Of a DNA stretch of 64,000 nucleotides, positions 26,701-37,590 are shown piece by piece; position 1 is the stretch's first letter, and each line of letters opens with the position of its first letter. The stretch comes from Viscum album (taxonomy: Eukaryota; Streptophyta; Magnoliopsida; Santalales; Viscaceae), in assembly GCA_963277665.1 (NCBI GenBank), contig OY728163.1, positions 1,905,948,644 through 1,906,012,643 of the forward strand, written 5' to 3'. The position numbers and the translations under genes were made by a program. The notes below the pieces were generated by a model. It was given only the letters and a program-made list of their open reading frames with translations. It ran no database searches and was not told the DNA's origin.

Positions 26701-27235
26701 GATCAATGGATACAAATTTATTATCACTGAACGAGCAAGAAACATGAGAACACAACATAATGGTGTTGTGCTAACTGCCACAACAAACTGTTATGCCAGT
26801 TCATCGGACACTAGACCTCGTTCTGAAAATGTTGCTTATTATGGTGTCATGGAGAAAATAATAATTTTGGATTATTACTCGCATGGTCGAGTCACGATGA
26901 TGAAATGTCAATGGTTTGATTAAATGACAAGGCAAGGCACCTTTATTGATGATTGTGGATTTAGAGTTATTGACATGACTCACACTCTTGCCACCGATGA
27001 ACCATATGTATTGTCATCAATGGTGAAACAAGTTTTTTATGTCAAAGATCATCGTCATCCTAAATTTGGTGTAATTATTGAATTAAATCCCAGACATGTT
27101 TTTGATTATGGTAATGATGAAGTTGACACTATCTCTACTGCAATTGGAAGCAATCCGTTTATTACTTATGATGACCCCAATAGCTCAATTTTCAGAGTTG
27201 ATTGTGAACCCGAAGTTGTGGTGGGAAATATATAG
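23796..27235 (+). pseudogene. tnp2: CACTA transposase (tnp2/TNPD type), decayed
   Basis: The start ATG at 23797 follows a splice acceptor. The N-terminus opens with MDRSWMY and a Cys-rich segment (HCPCFNC), matching the Transpos_assoc domain. The central part, from about 24600, matches Transposase_21, with landmarks RLGLSCDGFYPFG, NLPPWLCMK, PGNDIDVYMQPLI and LDVMHIEKN. It is followed by a DUF4218-like block (25950-26350) and, after introns 26357-26438 and 26539-26608, a DUF4216-like block (YYGVMEKIIILDYY, KCQWFD). It is broken by a one-base slip in the A9 run at about 24423 and by in-frame stops near 24594, 25221, 25434, 25950 and 26921. Otherwise the frame and all splice sites hold. It would excise and insert the element by DDE-type chemistry; this copy should not make full-length protein. 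Confidence 0.9.
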
Positions 27236-27432
27236 AATCATATAGTTGTGTTCTCACCTACATGTTTCACCTACATCATTCAGAGTGTGTATCCTAGTAC
27301 TTACCTTCATAACACCATAAATCTTCTATTTCATTATGTTCTTTTTATCATAATGGTTTTTCTATATTTTGTTTTTTGGGTTACACATTAGTTATCTGTT
27401 TCTAATTACTTCCATATTTGTTTTCATTGCAG

Positions 27433-29778
27433 GAAATGACACCCATTGAAGAGAGGTGGCGGAAAAAGATGATAGATAATAATCGTCACATGGTACAGAT
27501 GGGTGTTCCTCCACTCATCCCTGTTGTGAGTATTTTATTTCAAATATAAATATTTCAATAACTTATAATATCATGTGTTTACTTTTCTGTCAAACTTTGT
27601 TTCAGGATCCACCCCCTAGACGACAGATATCTGACAAGGAGCCTGATATTGCTCCCAGTATGGAGGTTGGTGGTAGGAGGGGGGTGGTGTCAGAGATAGA
27701 TGATCATATAGTGGTCCCGGTACTGAGGCCGGTGGTATGAGGGCTCGTGGGGCGAGAGTTAGATGACCCACTACCACAGACGTATCTTCTACGCCCTATT
27801 TTGATCCTGGCGTGTCTTCAGGGACATATGAGATATTTAGACCTCCGATGTTTACACTACCAGCTGGCCAGACGTCTATGCCATCATCTTTTGCTTCTGG
27901 TTCATTATCTCCGGGCTATTATATTCCACCTTCTTCGACTCCTGCTGCGACACAGTATGTGGCTGAGGAGCATACGCTGAGGGACACTCCACCTGTACAG
28001 GATATTCCTTCAGCTTCTGCACCCATTGATCCGACTACCACATGTATATTTATATAACTCTATCAAATTTTTATACCAAAATTTATTTTTATTATAACTT
28101 GTATTGATATTATTTTTCTTTAATAACAGATTCATCTACAGATAGGAGGCAGGGGAGGGGGCGTACTCGCTTGCGTGCGGTATGGAACAACCAGACACGG
28201 TTGATGGTTGAATACAATGTTGATGGACAAATGATTGAGAAATCTGGGCAGCAATGTCGGGGTTTTTTGGTGACGCTAGCCAAATACTCCGATATCATTC
28301 CGGTCAGCCCTCTCACTTGGAGACATCTGCCACCCGAAGTCAAGGATAACGCGTGGGCACAAATATGGGTAAAAAATCTATTAGATTTAATGTAGTATAT
28401 TTTTGTATTTAAATGAACTAATCAATTTGGTTTCAGCTTCGGTTTAACTTCCCTGATGGCGAAGGTGCACGACCAGCGCGTTTAAAAGATCTAGGAGAGC
28501 TTTGGAGTGCTTATAAGCATGAGCTGTATGTTGGATGGTGTGATAGTGTGGGCACGAAGTTAGAGACATTACCTATCGTGGATGACTGTCCGATAGAGCA
28601 ATATCGCCAAATGATTACCCATTGGGCGACTGCCAAATTTAAGGTATTAATCTCATTTGAGTTATTTAAATGAGAGTTTTCATATTTTGCATTAATATAA
28701 TTTTATTAATTATTAATCATTATTTAGGAATATTCTGAAAAAACAAAAAAAAACATTGATTCATGCAATACCTCCACTCTTTGGGGCGCACAACTATAGC
28801 AGATCATGAGAGGCAGTAGGTACGATATAGTTGTTTATAATTTTTATTTAGGACTTTCCCTTTTTAGTAAATCCTACTTAAATTATGTGATTTATTGAAT
28901 AATGAATATATGATTATACTTTCACTTTATATTGTTTCAATGTCATTACAGAAGCACAAAATGAATATTGAAGGATGTATCCCTCGAGCAAAATTGTTTT
29001 GCTCGAGTAGAAGAAAAAAAGATGGAAATGCGGTAAATGAACCGACCCAAGAGAAGATTGTATGTTTTAATTTGTTTATTTCAAAGTTTAATATCTAATT
29101 TGAAATTTAATAATCTATTAATATTTTTTACAGGCTGATTTAGAGGCTCTTGATGCCCAGGAGCCTGACAATTTTGGGCCACACGATCATTTATATCAGG
29201 TTTTGGGAGATGAGCACTCTGGTCGAGTACGCTACCGACCTGGTAAGAATATAGTCCCGACGAGGTATTGGTCGTCTCCAGGTATCCATTCTAGTACCAC
29301 TGAGTTGGAACAAGTCAAGGAGCATGCAAGACAGTCTGATAAAAGGGTCACAGAGTTGGAAGTACAAGTTCAAACAAGAGATAGAGAATTTATGAAACTG
29401 ATGAAAGCATTATCTTCATCACTTCCACCAGAGGCTAGTGTGGCTTGTCAGACATTTATGTCGTCGATGGGTGCATCATCCAATACACCAGGCGACAGAT
29501 CTAGTGGCGATCGAGATGATGACGTTACTGGTGATGACGAGGATGCTTAAGAGGAAGAGGGCAAGGATGAGGATGTGGACGAGGGCGAGGATGGGGCCGA
29601 GGGCGAGGATAGGGCTGAGGGCGAGGATGATGCCAAGAACGAGGATGAGGCTGACGATGAGCATTGGGACGATGACGAGGAAAACGACAAGGACAGAGAT
29701 GGCGGTGAGGATGAGGCTGATGATGATAGTGGTGATGGTGATGGTGATCAGAGGCAGATTGATCCATTACATTTTTGA
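27433..29778 (+). pseudogene. TNPA-like CACTA accessory protein (Transposase_24 family), seven exons
   Basis: Start ATG at 27436 follows an acceptor. Inferred exons are 27433-27525, 27606-28043, 28130-28368, 28437-28643, 28728-28819, 28952-29059 and 29134 to the end, all with GT-AG borders. Exon 2 is Pro/Ser/Thr-rich. Exons 3-6 hold the conserved part of the plant Transposase_24 family: Trp- and Arg-rich DNA-binding-like block, PPEVKDNAWAQIW, then LFCSSRRKKDGNAV. The last exon has the LGDEHSGRVR motif and a coiled-coil-like stretch. A TAA at 29548 interrupts it; the same frame stays open to TGA at 29776 with an Asp/Glu-rich tail. Exon 5 also carries stops. The gene follows the transposase by about 200 bases on the same strand, as in En/Spm, where TNPA binds the subterminal motifs. 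That role here is inferred. Confidence 0.75.
29551..29778 (+). other. Acidic tail reading frame after the TNPA-like stop
   Basis: Seventy-five codons in the same frame as the preceding exon encode almost only Asp, Glu, Gly and Ala with a few Arg and Lys, then end in QIDPLHF and a stop. The DNA is a degenerate GAGGATGAG-type repeat. It may be the true C-terminus now cut off by one nonsense change at 29548, or repeat expansion in the 3' untranslated region. The His-rich minus-strand frame over it is an antisense shadow. Confidence 0.5.
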
Positions 29779-30034
29779 ATTCTGTATAACTCTTTATTTT
29801 TGAACATGGTTTTCCACTTTGGGGTTTTCCTCTGCTTCATAGGGACGTTGCATTCAAATTCTGTTTTTTTCACTTGATTCTTATTGTATGATTAGTCTAC
29901 TACCTAGACCTTTAGTATTCCTTGGTACTGTGATACTCATTTTTCTATTTTTTTACTTAGCTTTCTTAGTTAGCCATGTATTTAATGTTTATGCATGTGG
30001 AAAATGATATGGAAAATGTGCTTTGAAGTAGTGG

Positions 30035-33000
30035 CCGACACCACTCAAAGTGTCTAACTTTTATTTGAAATGGACAGGATTTTAAGTGAAAACAACAACT
30101 GACATACGAAAAACAGACCAAACGCATTCAGATTCTGTTTAAACTATAGGACAACGATCCATGGGTCATATGTGATGTGTACGAGTCAACCCCGCCTCAA
30201 TCCGAGGTCCGGTGTGGCCGGTACCACTCAAAGTTTGTCACTTTTCTTTGAAATGGACAACGATTTAAGTTAAAACAACTGACATACGGAAAATGGACCA
30301 AACGCATTCGAATACTGTTGATACTTTATGACATGTATCCATGGGTCATATGTGACATGTACGAGTCAACCCCGCCTCAATCCGAGGGCCGGTGTGGCCG
30401 GTACCACTCAAAGTTTGTCACTTTTCTTTGAAATGGACAACAGTTTAAGTTAAAACAACTGACATACGGAAAATGGACCAAACGCATTCGGATACTATTG
30501 ATACTTTATGACATGTATCCATGGGTCATATGTGACATGTATGAGTCAACCCCTCCTCAATGCGAGGCGCGGTGTGGCCGGCACCACTCAAAGTGTCTAA
30601 CTTTTATTTGAAATGGACAGGATTTTAAGTGAAAACAACAACTGGCATACGGAAAATAGACCAAACGCATTCAGATTCTGTTTAAACTATAGGAAAATGA
30701 TCCATGAGTCATATGTGACGTGTACGAGTCAACCCCGCCTCAATCCGAGGGCCAGTGTGGCCGGTAACACTCAAATTTTGTCACTTTTCTTTGAAATTGA
30801 CAATGGTTTAAGTTAAAACAACGGACATATGGAAAATGGACCAAACGCATTCGGATACTATTGATACTTTAGGACATGTATCCATGGGTCATATGTGACG
30901 TGTACGAGTCAACCCCTCCTCAATCCGAGGCGTGGTGTGGCCGGCACCACTCAAAGTGTCTAACTTTTATTTGATATGGACATGATTTTAAGTGAAAACA
31001 ACAACTGGCATACGGAAAACAGACCAAACGCATTAGGATTCTATTTAAACTATAGGAAAATGATCCATGGGTCATATGTGACGTGTACGAGTCAACCCCG
31101 CCTCAATCCGAGGGCCTGTGAGGCCGGTACCACTCAAAGTGTCTTTCTTTTGTTTAAAATGGATGCGCTTTTAAGTAAAAAAAACCACATACGGAAAATG
31201 GACCAAACGCATTAGGATACTATTGATACTTTAGGACATGTATCCATGGGTAATATGTGATGTGTAAAAGTCAACCCCGCCTCAATCCGAGGCGCGGTGT
31301 GCCCGGCACCACTCAAAGTGTCTATCTTTTATTTGAAATGGACATGATTTTAAGTGAAAACAACAACTGGCATACGGAAAACAGACCAAACGCATTTGGA
31401 TTCTGTTTAAACTATAGGAAAACGATCCATGGGTCATATGTGACGTGTACGAGTCAACCCTGCCTCAATCCAAGGGCCGGTGTGGCCGGTACCACTCAAA
31501 GTGTCTTTCTTTTGTTTAAAATGGATGCACTTTTAAGTAAAACAAACCACATACGGAAAACAGACCAAACGCATTAAGATACTGTTGATACTTTAGGAAA
31601 TGTATCCATGGGTCATTTGTGGCATGTAGGAGTAAACCTCGCCTCAATATGAGGTGCAGTGTGGCCGACACCACTCAAAGTGTCTAACTTTTATTTGAAA
31701 TGGACAGGATTTTAAGCGAAAACAACAACTGGCATACGGAAAACTGACCAAAGGCATTCAGATACTGTTGATACTTTAGGAAATGTATCCATGGGCCATA
31801 TGTGACATGTGCGAGTCAACCCCACCTCAATCTGAGGGTCGGTGTGGCTGGGACCACTCAAAGTGTCTTTCTTTTGTTTAAAATGGATGCACTTTTAAGT
31901 AAAAAAACCACATACGGAAAACTGACCAAACGCACTTGGATACTATTGATACTGTAGGACATGTATCCATGGGTTATTTTTGATGTGTACAAGTCAACCC
32001 CGCCTCAATCCGAGGCACGATGTGGCCGGCACCACTCAAAGTGTCTAACTTTCCTTTGAAATGGACAACAGTTTAAGTTAAAACAACAACTGACATACGG
32101 AAAACCGACCAAACGCATTCGGATTCTGTTGAAATTGTAGGAAAACGATCCATGGGTCATATGTGACGTGTACGAGTCAACCCCGCCTCAATCCGAGGGC
32201 CGGTGTTGCCGGTACCACTCAAAGTTTCTTTCTTTTGTTTAAAATGGATGCGCTTTTAGGTAAAAAAACCACATATGTAAAACTGACCAAACACACTCGG
32301 ATACTGTTGATACTTTAGTAAAACGATCCATGGGTCATTTGTGACGTGTACGAGTCAACCCCGCCTCAATCCAAGGCACGGTGTGGCCGACACCACTCAA
32401 AGTGTCTAACTTTTCTTTGAAATGGACAACAATTTAAGTTAAAATAACAACTAACATACGGAAAACTGACCAAACGCATTCAGATTCTGTTGAAACTATA
32501 GGACAACGATCCATGGGTCATATGTGACATGTACAAGTCAACCCTGCCTCAATATGAGGCGCAGTGTGGCCGGTACCACTCAAAGTGTCTAACTTTTCTT
32601 TGAAATGGACAACAATTTAAGTTAAAACAACAACTGACATACGGAAAACCAACCAAACGCATTCGGATTCTGTTGAAACTGTATGAAAATGATCCATGGG
32701 TCATATGTGATGTGTAAGAGTCAACCTCGCCTCAATCCGAGGGCCGGTGTGGCCGATACCACTCAAAGTGTCTTTCTTTTGTTTAAAATGGATGCATTTT
32801 TAAGTAAAAAAAACGACATACAGAAAATCAACCAAACACCTTCGGATTCTGTTGAAACTTTAGGAAAATGATTTATGGGTCATTTGTGATGTGTACGAGA
32901 CAACCCCACCTCAATCCGAGGCACGGTGTGGCCGACAACACTCAAAGTGTCTAACTTTTATTTGAAATGGATAAGATTTTAAGTGAAAACAACAATTGGC

Positions 33001-34060
33001 ATACGAAAAACCGACCAAATGCATTCGTATTCTATTGAAACTTTAGGAAAGGGATCCATGGGTCATATGTGACATGTAAAATTCAACCATGCCTTAATCC
33101 GAGGGTCGGTGTGGCCGGGACCACTCAATGTTTGTCACTTTTCTTTGAAATGGACAACGATTTAAGTTAAAACAATTGATATACGGAAAAGGGACCAAAG
33201 GTATTCAGATACTATTGTTACATTAGGAAATGTATCCATGGGTCATATGTGACGTGTATGAGTCAACCCCGCCTTAATCAGAGGGCCGGTGTGGCTGGGA
33301 CCACTCAAAGTGTCTTTCTTTTGTTTAAAATGGATGCACTTTTAAGTAAAAAAACCACATACGGAAAACTGACCAAACGTAGTCGGATACTGTTGATACT
33401 TTAGGACATGTATCCATTGGTCATTTTTGACCTGTACAAGTCAACCCCGCCTCAATCCGAGGTGCGGTGTGGCTGACACCACTCAAAGTGTCTAACTTTT
33501 ATTTGAAATGAACATGATTTTAAGTGAAAACAACAACTGGCATACGGAAAACCGACCCAACACATTCGGATTCTGTTGAAACTTTAGGACAACGATCCAT
33601 GAGTCATATGTGATGTGTACGAGTCAACCTTGCCTCAATCCGAGGGCCGGTGTGGCTGGGACCACTCATAGTGTCTTTCTTTTGTTTAAAATGGATGCGC
33701 TTTTAAGTAAAAAAATGACATACGGAAAACCGACCAAACGATTTCGGATTCTATTGAAACTTTAGGACAATGATCCATGGGTCATTTGTGACGTGTAAGA
33801 GTCAACCCCGCCTCAATCCGAGGCGTGGTGTGGCCGACACCACTCAAAGTGTGTCACTTTTCTTTGAAATGGAAACAGTTTAAGTTAAAACAACAACTGA
33901 CATACAGAAAATAGACCATAGGCATTCAGATACTGTTGATACTTTAGGACATGTATCCATTTGTCATTTGTGACATGTACGAGTCAACTCCACCTCAATC
34001 CGAGGTGCTGTGTGGACGACACCACTCAAAGTCTCTTTTTTATTTCAAAAGGAAATCATT
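30035..34060. repeat. Tandem array of about 22 units of about 181 bp inside the CACTA element
   Basis: The marker CCACTCAAAG (or a one-base variant) recurs 23 times at 30041, 30223, 30403, 30583 and so on to about 34022, with spacings of 178-184 bases. Each unit also carries CCATGGGTCAT, GAGTCAACCCCGCC, CTCAATCCGAGG and a GTGTGGCCGG block. Three flavours differ after the marker (TGTCTAACTTTTATTTG, TTTGTCACTTTTCTTTG, TGTCTTTCTTTTGTTT), and spacing alternates near 179 and 183, so a dimer of about 362 bases is the likely larger unit. Short open frames in it are repeats of one another, not genes. Confidence 0.95.
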
Positions 34061-34569
34061 TTAAGTGAATACAACTGAAATTTACACTCATCAACGATAG
34101 TCACAAACTCTTTTTCATGAGTTGGGTAGTTTCACTCATGGGGTCATAAGTGACGAGACTCCTAAGAAAATATCTTTTCACCATATATTATAAACAATAC
34201 AAGTTCGATGCAAAATTCATCACAAATCATTACATACCCAAACCTAGTATCACAAAAAATGGGATTTGAGTCAATTTGAATGTCTTATTCAACTCTAATA
34301 GATATTTATCAAACTATTATGCCTATTAGAATTTGATGGGTGAGGTGAATTACCACCGGATGATTGTTGTCATATGTGTTTTTTTGGGCTATTTTAGGTG
34401 TTTTTTATACTGTTTGAAGTCTGCATGTGGCTTTTGTGATATTTTTTATGCAGGTGTATAGTGGAGGGTATACTGGAGGGCTGTTGTGCACTGTTTTTTT
34501 ATGCAGGTGTATGGTAGGGCTTCTGGGGGCTGTTTCTGGGGTCTGCTGTGCAGCAGCTCTGGGAAAATC
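34061..34569. other. CACTA spacer between array and right subterminal repeats
   Basis: There is no gene. The last part (about 34430-34560) is G/T-rich with a repeated TTTTTTATGCAGGTGTAT at about 34443 and 34497. The rest is ordinary AT-rich sequence. Confidence 0.6.
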
Positions 34570-34860
34570 TTTACCAATGGTTCAGAACCGTTGGTAAAGC
34601 TTTTTCTAGAATTATGGAAAACCATATACCAACGGTTCAGAACCGTTGGAAAAGATTTTTCTAGAATTTTGGAAAAACTTATACCAACGGTTCTGAACCG
34701 TTGGTAAAGAGTTTCCCAGAATTCTCAAACACCTATACCAACGGTTTAAATGAAACCATTGGTATAGGGCTTTCCTCACGGCTAACTGGCCAACGGTTTG
34801 GAAAACCGTTCGTATACCCTATACTAACGGTTATAAACCGTTGGTATAGGCTACTTTTCC
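34570..34860. repeat. Right subterminal inverted motifs of the CACTA element
   Basis: Six paired CCAACGGTT and AACCGTTGG motifs are seen, the first ones with only three bases between arms (CAG or CTG) and the last reaching the terminal repeat. Spacers share a TTCTAGAATT-like segment. The short loops differ from the 5-9 base loops of the left end, so the two ends are not equivalent. Likely TNPA-like binding sites by analogy with En/Spm. Confidence 0.85.
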
Positions 34861-36851
34861 AGTAGTGGTGGTATTAAATCTTTTTTTATTAAATAATATT
34901 TTAATATGAATATTATAACCTATTTCATATTCTTGTAATGTTATATTAAACATAACTTCATGATTTCTTTATTGTGGATATACAATAACTTCATTTACGG
35001 ACATGTAGACTACCACATCCTCAAAGTAATGTGATTCATTCACACATCACATGGAATGTATTAAGATTTTTTTTAGAAAAAATATATGATATTAATGAAA
35101 TATTAATTCTACTGTAATTATATATATATATATACGTACATGTCATTTACTTTTGTTCTTTCAATATGATAATAAAATGAAAATAGCGTTCATGTGTACG
35201 TACAACCAACCATCTCCGTGAATGGTGTTTTTCATTTATATTTAAATGTTGTTATAAATAATTATATATTGAATATATATTATATTTATATCATGGTTTA
35301 TATTATTGAAATAATAAAATCTTGATAATCAAGAATAAAAAGTCAAAACACGTATGATGAACAAAGAAAATATCACCAGAAACATAACATTAACATCAAG
35401 TTAATAATAAAATAATAATAAAATGTCTTAAGTAAATAATATATGGTATTATAAATATGAATATGGTTATTTTATATATTAATAATAAACATATAATTAT
35501 TATACAGGATGTTTTAACACAATTTAAGTTAGTCGAATGAGAGGTAAGGGAATATCATCTCACTTTTTATTTCTGTGAGATACATGCCTTATTTTCCACT
35601 CATTATTTTTGTTGTGATGTACATAATTACCATGAATTTATTCTATTGATTTTATAATTTAATTTATGGTTATTTACATATCAATTTGATGATCTATATT
35701 TAATGGGGCTTTACGGTCCAAAAGTTACCAAATGAGTAAGGTAGTTTTGTCTTAATTTTCCTTCTTTGAGACATGTTTTGTTATGAAATTTATTAATTTA
35801 TAATGTTAACATAATTTTTTTTGAAAATATATTTCATAAATAAATATAATCTCATGATATTTAATGTTTTTTAATGTTATTCTTTAATTATTTTTATTCA
35901 AGTGTTTCTCATGTGGTACGAGACTCTTTAACTAAAACATCATTTTAAATGTTTTAAATATTTATTCTTCTAAATCCTTCTATTTAGTGTCCATGTTTTC
36001 AAAATAGTTTCTATAAATGTATTTATATGTACATTATTGTTTTAAAATTTTTATTACTGAGTTTTTTTAAAGTGTTTCAATGTGGTATGAGACACTTTGA
36101 TTCAAAAATCTCTTTTTAAAGGTTTAAAATGGTTTCCAAAAATGGATTTTTTATTTCAATATATTGAAATGATTTCTTGTGATTGAAAATAAAATTTTAT
36201 TAGTGAAACGATGTAAATAGATATCCTTTATATGTTATGATTATATAATGGAACTTGGAAATTTTATAGGTTATTACATGATAATCCAAGGACGGGTGGT
36301 TATGTGATAAATAAAGGACAGGTGGTTACATTATAAACTCCAATGCATTGGGTACTCTTGAAGTGGAAGTAAACTATATGGTTATTCTTTTTTTAAGGGT
36401 GATTGTAAGAGTGATGTGGTAATGATGTCCTAAGGAATATATGTTATTTTTATATTCTTTGATAATGAGCTTTTAGGAAAAAGTTTTTAATGGGTTTTAA
36501 TGTTTTTTGTGGACTAAGAATTTACTTTCTTTATGTACCTTACTGAGCTTTTATACTCATTCCAAGTTTAAAAAAAATTCACAGGGTTTAAGGAATATTT
36601 GTTTTAAGGATTATATCATGGTAGAATTAAGAAATGTTTCATAAAAAGAACTATGTTTTATTTTAAATTTTTTTCCTTTGGTGGAAAAAGTGGATACTGA
36701 GTATCAGAGTCCTCTTGTAATTTAAATGTTTATTATGTAAGAGTTTTCATATTTTTATAAAAATCTAAACCTAAAAGATATTTGGGAAAAGAATGTTATT
36801 TATAGTTTTAAAATAACTGGAATATGTTCTGTTTAAGTCTGGGTTCTTATA

Positions 36852-37590
36852 GTTCCATCCTTTTTTAATTCCTAAACTACAATATAAATGGATGTTCTTA
36901 TACATACAAATATACATGTTTCATAATGAATAAGTGAGATAAAATGATGTAGAATTATAAAATAAATATTATTTTAATTATGGATAAATATAGGAATGGA
37001 TGATGAAATATGATAAACTTTAAAAGATTTTCTTACCAAATAAAATTTATTGATTAACCTAATAAATAAAAATATCATAAAAATATCTAGTTGAATAAAA
37101 ATTGATTAACTATTATTGGGTAACAAAATTAATGAGAAATTATTTTCAGAAGTGTAAAAGTGATGAAATTATAAACATCATAGTGAAATAAACTACTTCT
37201 TATTGGTGATGGTTTTTAATAGTTATTATAAAAATATTTGTTACATTGATTATCTGTATGGGGTGAATATTAACTATTGATTTAATATTGGGAAACTCAA
37301 GTACAAGGATATTCCCTAATTATTGAAACAACTTAGAAACTATATTTTTATGGTGTATTTTTTGATATTTTATTATTTTAAATAATGATACTGACTGACT
37401 AATCCTGTTGAGTAGTAAAACCAAACAATATTTGTGTTTTTATGGTTTATGGTGTCTTATTGTATTCCTTAAAGTAATACCTACCTAATAAGTGATGGGG
37501 TATTGTTTATATGAAGGAAAACAAAAAAATAAATGACCATTGATTCACCCCTCATTCTTAGTGATTATATAAATTATGATTGGTCTTTTC
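36852..37590 (+). repeat. Old copia LTR A, right part
   Basis: It starts with the second copy of the target duplication (GTTCC) of the long-LTR element. Landmarks shared with the LTR at 44.7-45.7 kb are AATATAAATGG-GTTCTTA, AATAAGTGAGATAAAATGATG, AAAGTAATACC-CTAATAAG and GATTCACCCCTC, all in the same order. Similarity is patchy, about two thirds by eye, so this pair is older than the other LTR pairs in the window. The end is placed at about 37590, before a weak primer-site-like TGATTGGT. Confidence 0.65.

Larger units (their letters stand above)
22122..34867 (+). mobile_element. CACTA (En/Spm) DNA transposon, about 12.7 kb
   Basis: Perfect 13-base terminal inverted repeats CACTACTGGAAAA lie at both ends, and a three-base duplication GTG flanks the element (22119-22121 and 34868-34870). 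Removing it restores the LTR sequence seen uninterrupted near 8915. Both ends carry clusters of the hairpin-forming motif CCAACGGTT-AACCGTTGG. Inside, on the plus strand, are a tnp2/TNPD-type transposase gene, a TNPA-like gene and a 4-kb tandem array. Both genes carry breaks, so this copy is probably not autonomous, though the termini look competent. Confidence 0.95.
7182..36851 (+). mobile_element. Long-LTR non-autonomous LTR retrotransposon (LARD-like), carrying two nested elements
   Basis: Two long direct repeats (7182-18837 and 20367-36851, each about 3.74 kb after removing nested elements) flank a 1.5-kb internal region. The element has a primer-binding site TGGTATAATAGTAGGG just inside the first repeat (initiator tRNA-Met type, canonical TGGTATCAGAGC) and a polypurine tract AAAGAGGGAGAA just before the second. 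Both repeats start TATAA and end TATA, probably decayed TGTAA and TACA. The flanking five bases are GTTTC and GTTCC, a one-mismatch target duplication, and the uninterrupted LTR at 44.7 kb confirms the join. No gag or pol is visible, so mobilisation would need proteins from another element. Long LTRs plus a non-coding interior fit the LARD class; calling it LARD is inference. Confidence 0.85.
20367..36851 (+). repeat. 3' LTR of the long-LTR element (interrupted by a CACTA transposon)
   Basis: LTR sequence occupies 20367-22121 and 34871-36851, about 3,740 bases. It starts TATAACATAC right after the purine tract and ends GGGTTCTTATA before the target duplication GTTCC. It supplies the uninterrupted version of the copia target in the first LTR, just as the first LTR supplies the uninterrupted version of the CACTA target. 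A TATAAATA box is conserved at 21700. Confidence 0.85.

Noticed and set aside
29525..29767. Minus-strand His/Pro/Arg-rich open frame
   Set aside because: It is the exact antisense of the acidic GAGGATGAG-type coding repeat of the TNPA-like gene; composition alone keeps it open.
30613..32871. Several similar open frames beginning near GATTTTAAGTG in the array
   Set aside because: They are the same stretch of successive 181-bp units and end at unit-specific stops; no splice context or domain.
30035..34060. Array as a CRISPR or rDNA spacer
   Set aside because: Units are contiguous with no unique spacers, the context is a plant transposon, and no rRNA sequence adjoins.
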